Assembly: GCA_900767005.1 (NCBI GenBank)
Contig: CAAFXL010000195.1
Location: 1-11,452 of the forward strand
Source: an uncultured Ruminobacter sp.
GTDB taxonomy: Bacteria > Pseudomonadota > Gammaproteobacteria > Enterobacterales > Succinivibrionaceae
Reading direction: 5' to 3'
Length of the DNA: 11,452 nt
Shown here: in pieces, positions 1 through 4,663 of the stretch
Layout of the letters: each line of letters begins with the position of its first letter
How positions within the stretch are numbered: the stretch's first letter is position 1
The notes under the pieces: model-generated
What the model was told of the DNA's origin: nothing
What the model saw: the letters and a program-made list of their open reading frames with translations, nothing else
Databases searched by the model: none
Translations under genes and position numbers: made by a program

Positions 1-176
1 AAGAAAATTTTATAAAGTTTTTAAGGTTTTATCCTTTGATAATGCTAGGTAAGATAAGCTTTTAATAAGCTTTTAAGGATATAGATGACTTAAATATTTT
101 TATAGGAGGTAAAAATTAAGAAAGAAGAGATGTCAAGAATTAAACTTGTAAAGAGTCCTAATTTTTAAATTTTTTA

Positions 177-204
177 TTGCTAAAATGATCTAATTATGTA
201 AAAT
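177..204 (+). promoter_or_regulatory. Candidate promoter of purU
   Basis: TTGCTA (177-182) and TAAAAT (199-204) are separated by 16 bp, each near the sigma-70 consensus. This would start transcription near 211 and give a leader of about 40 nt before the purU ATG. In DNA this AT-rich, chance matches are common, so the assignment is tentative. Confidence 0.35.
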
Positions 205-249
205 GCACTAATACTTTAAATTAGTTATCACACTTATAGAAGAATAAAA

Positions 250-1089
250 ATGAATAATAGGATTCTCTTAACCGAATGCCCTGATGATAAGGGATTAATT
301 GCCAAGATTACTGGTGTCTGCTTTAAGCATCAATATAACATTATTAAAAATGACCAGTTCGTATCTTTTGAAGACAATCGTTTCTTCATGCGTACTGAAC
401 TTGAAGGTGAATTTGGTAATGTTAGTGCTTTTGTAAATGAAATTAAATCAGTAATTCCTCAAGGTGGCATTGTGAATTTTGTGGAACAAAGACGCAAAAA
501 GGTACTAATTTTAGTAACTAGAGAATCTCATGTTTTAGGTGACTTATTAATGAAGAGTTACTCTGGAGCTCTACAAATGGATATCGTTGGCGTTATTGGT
601 AATTATGATATCTTAGAAGATTTAACCAAGCGCTTTGATATTCCTTTTGTGACTGTAAGCCATGAAGGCATTTCACGAGAAGAACATGAAGCAAAAATGC
701 TTGAAGCTATAAGTAAATTCCAATATGACTATGTAATCTTAGCCAAATATATGAGAATACTTAGTCCAAACTTTGTAAACCAATTTGCTAAAGGCACCTT
801 AATTAATATTCACCATTCATTCTTACCAGCATTCATTGGTGCTAAACCATATCAGCAAGCATTTGACCGCGGAGTAAAGATTATTGGTGCAACAGCTCAC
901 TTTGTAACTAATGACCTAGATGAAGGTCCAATTATTTGCCAAGACGTAATTAAAGTAAGCCATAACTATAGTGCAGATGCGATGGCTAGAGCTGGTCGCG
1001 ATGTTGAGCGCCAAGTTTTAAACCGTGCTATAAGCCGTGTAATTGATGATAAAGTATTCATTCATGGTAATAAGACCATAGTTTTCTAG
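250..1089 (+). CDS. purU: Formyltetrahydrofolate deformylase PurU
   Basis: PurU hydrolyses 10-formyltetrahydrofolate to tetrahydrofolate and formate in the cytoplasm. It balances the one-carbon pool and can supply formate to PurT in purine synthesis. Residues 1-80 are an N-terminal ACT domain (TECPDDKGLIAKITG near 8-22, RFFMRTELEGEF near 44-55). Residues 84-279 are the formyltransferase-type catalytic domain, with NIHHSFLPAFIGAKP at 186-200 and NDLDEGPII at 221-229. The family's Asn-His-Asp site is present as N186, H188 and D224. The 279-aa length matches the roughly 280 aa of E. coli PurU, and the alignment as I remember it runs end to end, so the ATG at 250 is well supported. The ribosome-binding site is weak (AGAAG about 7 nt upstream). 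The gene has its own promoter and terminator and appears monocistronic. Product and start are near certain. Confidence 0.97.
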   Translation: MNNRILLTECPDDKGLIAKITGVCFKHQYNIIKNDQFVSFEDNRFFMRTELEGEFGNVSAFVNEIKSVIPQGGIVNFVEQRRKKVLILVTRESHVLGDLLMKSYSGALQMDIVGVIGNYDILEDLTKRFDIPFVTVSHEGISREEHEAKMLEAISKFQYDYVILAKYMRILSPNFVNQFAKGTLINIHHSFLPAFIGAKPYQQAFDRGVKIIGATAHFVTNDLDEGPIICQDVIKVSHNYSADAMARAGRDVERQVLNRAISRVIDDKVFIHGNKTIVF

Positions 1090-1098
1090 TTACCCTCA

Positions 1099-1130
1099 TA
1101 CATATATATAAATTATTATATATATATGTA
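1099..1130. repeat. Perfect AT-only hairpin after purU
   Basis: TACATATATATA (1099-1110) is the exact reverse complement of TATATATATGTA (1119-1130), with an 8-nt loop and a short T run behind it. It lies directly upstream of the GC-rich terminator of purU and probably acts with it, as a weak first stop or as 3'-end protection of the mRNA. Confidence 0.6.
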
Positions 1131-1136
1131 CTTTTT

Positions 1137-1162
1137 AGGACGCTTTAAGCGTCCTTTTTTTT
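1137..1162 (+). terminator. Rho-independent terminator of purU
   Basis: AGGACGCT (1137-1144) pairs perfectly with AGCGTCCT (1148-1155) across a 3-nt loop. A run of eight T (1155-1162) follows at once. This is a textbook intrinsic terminator 48 nt after the purU stop. Confidence 0.92.
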
Positions 1163-1199
1163 ACGACATTTTTAATGTTTTTTAAGAAGGTTTAGAAAG

Positions 1200-1241
1200 T
1201 TTTTCATGGATACATTAAGATTTTTTAGGGATACATTAAGC
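1200..1241. repeat. 21-bp imperfect tandem repeat, two units
   Basis: Units 1200-1220 and 1221-1241 agree at 18 of 21 positions and share the exact core GGATACATTAAG. A 21-bp period puts both cores on the same face of the helix, as in tandem operators. It is equally seven codons, so a small repeated peptide is the other reading. Confidence 0.7.
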
Positions 1242-1398
1242 CTTTTTATAAAATTTTTAGATAAAAATCCTTAAGTTTTACTTAAAATTTTCCTCATTTA
1301 TTAATATTTTTTAATTATTAATGAGAATTTTATATAAAAAATTTTTATAGCAAAATTTAGAAAAATCTTATATAAAAAAAACTAATATAAATCCATAA

Positions 1399-1410
1399 AT
1401 ATCGCGATAT
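1399..1410. promoter_or_regulatory. 12-bp palindrome ATATCGCGATAT, possible operator
   Basis: ATATCGCGATAT is a perfect palindrome whose CGCG core stands out in a stretch that is nearly all A and T. It lies about 105 bp upstream of the candidate -35 of the exported-protein cluster, a plausible place for a dimeric regulator to bind. I do not recognise the regulator. Confidence 0.35.
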
Positions 1411-1513
1411 ATCAAGGTTTTTAGGGGTAATAAAGGGCTAACACATCTTTAAAATTTTGTAAACTAGATCAAAAAAAAAATTAACAAAATAAATTTTTAA
1501 GCAAAAAATTTTC

Positions 1514-1542
1514 TTGACATATTTATGAAAATATCACAAAAT
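1514..1542 (+). promoter_or_regulatory. Candidate promoter of the exported-protein cluster
   Basis: A perfect -35 TTGACA (1514-1519) is followed after 17 bp by CAAAAT (1537-1542), which matches TATAAT at four positions. Transcription would start near 1549, leaving a leader of about 90 nt. That leader can fold into two hairpins, CTTGAT/ATCAAG (1561-1566 with 1577-1582) and GAGCA/TGCTC (1596-1600 with 1604-1608), before the ATG at 1639. Confidence 0.6.
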
Positions 1543-1638
1543 TTTCAACATATCGAAATTCTTGATAAAGAAAGAAATCAAGGATGATGATTTTCGAGCA
1601 TTATGCTCAATTTAGTTTTCTTAATTACGGATGATATT

Positions 1639-2055
1639 ATGAAAAAGTTTTTAATCTCAATGTTTGCTTGTGCTTCTATGTTTGGTCTAGCTCAGTCTGC
1701 TATGGCTGCTGATTTACCAGAAGGTTGGGTTTTAGAATCATCTACTGATGCTGCTGAAATTTATAAGAATGCTTCAGCTAACGCAGCTGTAACCGTTTCT
1801 GAAACTCCTCTAGGTGGTGCTTCATTAGAAGTTGTAGCTCAAGGCGTTGCACAGCAACTTCAATGCGATGCTCCTCAAAAGAAAGAAACTGGTGAGTTCT
1901 TAATCGAATGTCCAAAGATTAATACTGGTGTTGTAATGATGGATGGTGATAAAGGCACTGCTTTAACCCTTTCAATGACTGCAACTACTCCAGAAGGTCA
2001 AAAAGCTTGTATGGAATTTGTAGCTGCTATGATTGCTAGTGCTTCAAAAGAATAA
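1639..2055 (+). CDS. Small exported protein, LPEGW family, copy 1
   Basis: I do not recognise a named family. The 138-aa product has a clear Sec signal peptide: MKK, a hydrophobic stretch, then a likely signal-peptidase I cut after AMA at residue 23. The mature chain begins ADLPEGW (24-30), so it is probably periplasmic. It has the features shared by the cluster: IYKN (41-44), a helix-forming stretch ending LQC (C76), a second Cys at IEC (C91) that could form a disulfide with it, a strand LTLSMTA, and a C-terminal helix. A third Cys, C124, is private to this copy. An ATG at 1603 is in frame but would put 12 extra residues in front of a canonical signal peptide; the ATG at 1639 gives the same length and MKKF start as the copy at 4161, so I chose it. 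The ribosome-binding site is poor (GGAT). Expression and secretion are likely; function is unknown. Confidence 0.85.
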   Translation: MKKFLISMFACASMFGLAQSAMAADLPEGWVLESSTDAAEIYKNASANAAVTVSETPLGGASLEVVAQGVAQQLQCDAPQKKETGEFLIECPKINTGVVMMDGDKGTALTLSMTATTPEGQKACMEFVAAMIASASKE

Positions 2056-2068
2056 TCTATCAGATTCT

Positions 2069-2106
2069 TGCCTTTATAGACTTTATTTATCTATAAAGGC
2101 ATTTTT
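2069..2106 (+). terminator. Rho-independent terminator after copy 1
   Basis: TGCCTTTATAGA (2069-2080) pairs perfectly over 12 bp with TCTATAAAGGCA (2090-2101) around a 9-nt loop, followed by five T. It ends only 27 nt before the ATG of the next copy. Confidence 0.85.
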
Positions 2107-2133
2107 ATATCTATAATTTATGGAATGGATATT

Positions 2134-2896
2134 ATGAAAAAATTAATTAAATCACTATTAGCTTCATTAGTACTATGTACTTTATCAAATGTTGCCCTTG
2201 CTGATGCAACTGATGGTTGGAAAGAACAAGCAACCGATAATGAAAACTCAGTAATATATACCAATGCTGAAAAAAAATGCTTTAGTTACTGCAACCTTAG
2301 CAGACACTGAAGGTGTGCCAGTTATAAATCTTGCTCATACTATTAGCGAAAAATTTAAATGTACAGATTTTGATAAAGAAGATGGAGCAGAAATTTATAC
2401 ATTCGTATGCGAAATTGATGAGGCCGTAACCTCAATGATCGTGACCGAAGCTAATGATAATAAATACCTAACTTTATCAATGACCGCTAAAGACAAAGAA
2501 GGATTCTCAGCTGCTGGTGAATTTGCAAAATCTCTACTTGATGATGATGAAAGCTCTTTTAATGAAGCTGATTGGATTCAAAGTCCTTCAAGTACCGAAA
2601 CCACAAAAATTTATAATAATTCTAAAAATGATGTGCAAATTACCATTAGCCATTCAGATACCCAAGGTTTAAAAATCGAAGCACTTGCTACCATGATTGC
2701 AACCGAACTTAAATGCGGTGAACTTACTAAAGAAGATGAAGACGCATTTTCATTTACTTGTAAAAATGGCAATACTACAACTGAAAGTCTTGTAACTCCA
2801 GGCGATGAAGGAAAGTATGTAGTAATCACAGTTACCTATAAAGATGAAGAAGGTTTATAGCAAGGTAAAGAATTTATTAAGAATATGCTTAAGTAA
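2134..2896 (+). pseudogene. Broken two-domain member of the LPEGW family, copy 2
   Basis: The frame starts at ATG 2134 with a signal peptide (MKKLIKSLLASLVLCTLSNV then ALA), aligned with its neighbours; an ATG at 2125 is also in frame. After VIYTNAEK an A8 run (2270-2277) shifts the frame and the product stops at 2310. Reading A7 instead restores IYTNAEKNALVTATL and the full family domain, with Cys in KFKC and FVC. A second domain follows (DWIQSPSS, KIYNN, ELKC, SFTC), which is interrupted by TAG at 2858-2860. Beyond the TAG the frame continues as QGKEFIKNMLK to TAA at 2894-2896, matching the last helix of the other copies. The ancestral protein would be about 253 aa with two tandem domains, the first with ATDGW in place of LPEGW. 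Two separate lesions make a pseudogene the best call. Slippage on the A8 run could repair the first but not the amber. The second part can also be read as an unexported 198-residue frame from ATG 2264, but that start has no support. Confidence 0.85.
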
Positions 2897-2941
2897 TTTT
2901 TTTTGATTAATAAACCTAATTAACTTAGAGGCAAAATTATT

Positions 2942-3103
2942 GGCTCTTCACGGAATGTGTCGGTTTTAACTTTATGAGAAGGATAGAAATTATAATTGGT
3001 TAGATGGTCAATACCCGCATTGTGGCTACAACCATTTTATTCTTAATACTTTTTACTCTTCTTATTTTTTTTATTCCTAAACCGACAAGATCCGTGAAGA
3101 ACC
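2942..3103. mobile_element. 162-bp inverted-repeat element, probable IS remnant or MITE
   Basis: The ends 2942-2966 and 3079-3103 are inverted repeats of 25 bp agreeing at 21 positions. They share CTTCACGGA and TGTCGGTTT blocks, and the outer ends read GGCTC and GGTTC. The flanks AAAATTATT (2933-2941) and AAAATTTCT (3104-3112) agree at 7 of 9 positions, a possible decayed target duplication in an AT-rich target. Inside, the frame 2970-3074 reads as a fragment containing GQYPHCGYNHF. This looks like the second half of a zinc-ribbon knuckle, such as many transposases carry at the N-terminus. GG(C/T)TCTTC ends with a zinc-ribbon transposase suggest the ISL3 family from memory; I cannot confirm this. 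No transposase remains, so it is dead or mobilised in trans. It lies between the end of the copy 2 pseudogene and what was probably its terminator. Confidence 0.7.
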
Positions 3104-3122
3104 AAAATTTCTAAAAAAACTT

Positions 3123-3159
3123 AAGGATCATTAATCCATTATATTCATGGTCCTTTTTT
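3123..3159 (+). terminator. Terminator downstream of the inverted-repeat element
   Basis: AAGGATCA (3123-3130) pairs with TGGTCCTT (3148-3155) over 8 bp with one G-U pair and a 17-nt loop, then six T (3154-3159). It was probably the original terminator of copy 2, now separated from it by the inserted element. It ends 24 nt before the ATG of the next locus. Confidence 0.65.
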
Positions 3160-3183
3160 AAATAAAAATCGGAAAAAATTATT

Positions 3184-3501
3184 ATGAAAACTCTAGTCTT
3201 AACTCTTTTTAAGGAATTAAAGGCAGCTGTAGTACTAACTTATATTCCTTGCACTAAAAGCTTAATGGAAATGGCAAGTGAAATCTCTGAAAATAATAAA
3301 GATCAATGCACCAAACCAGAACTTATTGGCGAAGATACCTACATGGTTTCATGTATGTTTGATAATAAATTTACTTTTATTGGACTAATTGTTGAAGATG
3401 ATCCAAATAAAGTTGTAAAAATGACCATTACTGGTGAAGGTGAACACGCTGCAGATAAAGCTCTAGATTTTGCAAATTTAATTATTGATAATGAATACTA
3501 A
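3184..3501 (+). pseudogene. Truncated LPEGW-family member, copy 3
   Basis: The reading frame is open (105 aa), but the start of the family pattern is missing. MKTLVLTLF looks like the first half of a signal peptide. It runs directly into KELKAAVVLTYIPC, which aligns with the segment just after IY.N in the intact copies. The rest of the signal peptide, the cleavage site, LPEGW and IY.N (about 35 residues) are gone, most simply by an in-frame deletion. The remainder is well kept: MEMASEISENN helix, C42, TYMVSC with C57, strand KMTITG, and last helix AADKALDFANLI. C23 is extra. Without a proper signal peptide the product would probably stay in the cytoplasm, where the two family cysteines would not normally be oxidised. 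It is labelled a pseudogene for the loss of the export region, though a short cytoplasmic protein remains possible. There is no clear ribosome-binding site. Confidence 0.6.
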
Positions 3502-3504
3502 GCT

Positions 3505-3533
3505 TTTAAAAAGTTAGTTTTTCTTGCTAAAAT
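3505..3533 (+). promoter_or_regulatory. Candidate promoter of copy 4
   Basis: TTTAAA (3505-3510) and TAAAAT (3528-3533) are 17 bp apart, upstream of the ATG at 3566. There is no clear terminator between copies 3 and 4, so transcription from further upstream could also reach this gene. Confidence 0.35.
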
Positions 3534-3565
3534 ACTCTTAAAAGAATTTTTACAAGGATAATTTC

Positions 3566-3970
3566 ATGAATAAGTTGATTACTATTTTATCTTTATCTTT
3601 ATTTGCTTTTACTAAAGCTTACGCTCTCGATTTACCCGAAGGCTGGAGCGAGGTAAAAACTGATAAACCACAAACTATCATGTACTCAAACCAAGCCAAA
3701 AATTATGGTGTGGTAATAACTGCAAATGAAAAGCAAGGGGTTGAACTCGAAAAAATTGCACAAGAAATTAGTAATAAATATAAGTGCATGGATTTTTCTA
3801 AAGAAGAAGATGGTAGCTACACTTTCTTATGCATGATGGAAAATAATTTTGTGGCAAATATTGTAGCAGATGGGCCAGAACAAGACCAATTTACTTTAAT
3901 TATTATTACTTCTCCTGATGATGTAGGCTTAACACAAGGTGCTCAAATTGTTGGGAATTTAGCAAAATAA
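3566..3970 (+). CDS. Small exported protein, LPEGW family, copy 4
   Basis: The 134-aa product is intact and unrecognised by name. The signal peptide MNKLITILSLSLFAFTKAYA has a likely cut after residue 20, giving a mature protein that begins LDLPEGW (LPEGW at 23-27). The family pattern follows: IMYSN, a helix EKIAQEISNKYKC ending at C74, SYTFLC with C89, a strand FTLIIITS and a final helix. The mature chain is acidic and lacks further membrane segments, which fits a soluble periplasmic protein with one disulfide. It is the only locus in the cluster with a good ribosome-binding site: AAGGA at 3554-3558, 7 nt before the ATG. It shares detail with domain 1 of the broken copy 2 (KYKCMDFSKEEDG against KFKCTDFDKEDGA), suggesting they are the closest relatives. 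Function is unknown. Confidence 0.88.
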   Translation: MNKLITILSLSLFAFTKAYALDLPEGWSEVKTDKPQTIMYSNQAKNYGVVITANEKQGVELEKIAQEISNKYKCMDFSKEEDGSYTFLCMMENNFVANIVADGPEQDQFTLIIITSPDDVGLTQGAQIVGNLAK

Positions 3971-4001
3971 ATTAATCTAAATTAAATCAATTACTTATCA
4001 A

Positions 4002-4030
4002 AAAAGCCTAGCTTTGAAAATTAGGCTTTT
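4002..4030 (+). terminator. Rho-independent terminator after copy 4
   Basis: AAAAGCCTA (4002-4010) pairs perfectly with TAGGCTTTT (4022-4030) across an 11-nt loop. The four T end the stem. The A-rich left arm would also give a U run if read from the other strand. Confidence 0.8.
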
Positions 4031-4087
4031 ATTGAAAAAAAATTGAGATTTTAGCTCACACAATATCGAATAAATGCCTAAATTTTA

Positions 4088-4116
4088 TTGAAAATTTACT
4101 ATAATAATCATAAACT
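4088..4116 (+). promoter_or_regulatory. Candidate promoter region of copy 5
   Basis: TTGAAA (4088-4093) lies 17 bp from TAAACT (4111-4116). A perfect TATAAT also occurs at 4100-4105 but without a good -35. One of these probably drives the copy at 4161, since a terminator separates it from copy 4. Confidence 0.45.
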
Positions 4117-4160
4117 AATATTGCTATTTACCATTGGCAATTTAAACATGAATTAATATT

Positions 4161-4577
4161 ATGAAAAAATTTTTAATTTCAGCTCTAGTTGCTGTAACAC
4201 TTTCAACTTTATCTGTTGCGAATGCCGCAACTCTTCCAGAAGGTTGGGAAGAAATTGATTCTGGTGATCAAAATGTATCAATGTTTGGTAACAAAGATTT
4301 AAATACCGTTGTTACAGCTGCTGTTTCCCCTACTAATGGAAAGAGCATTAAGACTATTGCTAAAACAGTAGCTAAGCAGCTTACTTGTAGCGAACCAGAA
4401 CAAGACGAAGATGATAATGATACATTTACCATCAATTGTGAAGACTCTAACAATGCAATAATCATCACTAAGATTGATGATAAAGAATTTGTTACTGTAT
4501 CAGTTACTGCTAAATCTGAACAAGGTTTTACCGCAGCTGATAAGTTCATTGAAGAAATATTATTTAGTGATAACTAA
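4161..4577 (+). CDS. Small exported protein, LPEGW family, copy 5
   Basis: The 138-aa product is intact and of unknown function. The signal peptide MKKFLISALVAVTLSTLSVA plus NA is probably cut after residue 22, and LPEGW falls at 25-29. Downstream come SMFGN in the IY.N position, a helix KTIAKTVAKQLTC ending at C76, an unusually acidic loop (EQDEDDND), INC with C93, a strand FVTVSVTA and a last helix AADKFIEEIL. Length and signal peptide match copy 1, which it resembles most at the N-terminus. It has no Shine-Dalgarno sequence; ATG AAT TAA at 4148 forms a two-codon frame just before the real start. It is the last member of the cluster and converges on the large helicase gene, sharing a bidirectional terminator with it. 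The beta-alpha-beta layout with LPEGW recalls PsbP/Mog1-like secreted domains, but this is a weak impression only. Confidence 0.87.
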   Translation: MKKFLISALVAVTLSTLSVANAATLPEGWEEIDSGDQNVSMFGNKDLNTVVTAAVSPTNGKSIKTIAKTVAKQLTCSEPEQDEDDNDTFTINCEDSNNAIIITKIDDKEFVTVSVTAKSEQGFTAADKFIEEILFSDN

Positions 4578-4615
4578 TAATTATTTATCTCCTATTAATC
4601 TTTAATTATTTCCAT

Positions 4616-4644
4616 AAAAAATCCCTTCAACTGAAGGGATTTTT
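4616..4644. terminator. Bidirectional terminator between copy 5 and the helicase gene
   Basis: The core TCCCTTC (4622-4628) pairs with GAAGGGA (4633-4639), flanked by six A on the left and five T on the right. It therefore terminates + transcripts from copy 5 and - transcripts from the helicase gene. It sits in the 86-base gap between the two convergent genes. Confidence 0.92.
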
Positions 4645-4645
4645 C

Positions 4646-4661
4646 TTTGGCTTAAGCCAAA
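4646..4661. repeat. 16-bp perfect palindrome next to the helicase stop
   Basis: TTTGGCTTAAGCCAAA is perfectly self-complementary and sits 2 bp beyond the helicase stop codon. In the - transcript it would form a first hairpin ahead of the main terminator. Confidence 0.6.
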
Positions 4662-4663
4662 TT

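Larger units (their letters stand above)
1163..1602. other. 440-base AT-rich intergenic region
   Basis: There is no convincing gene here. From left to right it holds a 21-bp tandem repeat (1200-1241) that overlaps a 22-codon reading frame (1206-1274), several overlapping AT-only inverted repeats (for example CTCATT near 1293 against AATGAG near 1320), a 12-bp palindrome with a CGCG centre (1399-1410), several long A tracts, and a good promoter (1514-1542). Length, A-tract density and the ordered repeats suggest a regulatory region for the exported-protein cluster, possibly a target for a nucleoid protein such as H-NS. That role is inferred. Confidence 0.5.

Noticed and set aside
55..76. Two tandem copies of TAAGCTTTTAA
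   Set aside because: An 11-bp low-complexity duplication in AT-rich DNA with nothing around it to give it meaning.
104..168. Strong AGGAGG (104-109) with a 12-codon frame from ATG 130
   Set aside because: The spacing of 20 nt is too long for that ATG, the peptide (MSRIKLVKSPNF) is unremarkable, and no other start fits.
1562..1581. TTGAT...ATCAA as an FNR-type site
   Set aside because: The half-sites are about 10 nt apart instead of 4; it fits better as a weak mRNA hairpin.
1603..1638. Upstream in-frame ATG giving a 12-residue extension of copy 1
   Set aside because: The extension would precede a canonical MKK signal peptide, the codon lies in a hairpin, and the paralogue at 4161 has the same length from MKKF.
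2611..2829. 72-residue open frame on the - strand inside copy 2
   Set aside because: It is antisense to a clearly family-related coding sequence, has no start signals and resembles nothing.
4268..4549. 93-residue open frame on the - strand inside copy 5
   Set aside because: It mirrors the codons of the intact exported-protein gene; the Ser/Leu/Val-rich product is typical of an antisense shadow.
1163..4663. CRISPR array or tRNA genes among the repeats
   Set aside because: No regularly spaced identical repeats with unique spacers and no cloverleaf or CCA-ended sequence are visible.
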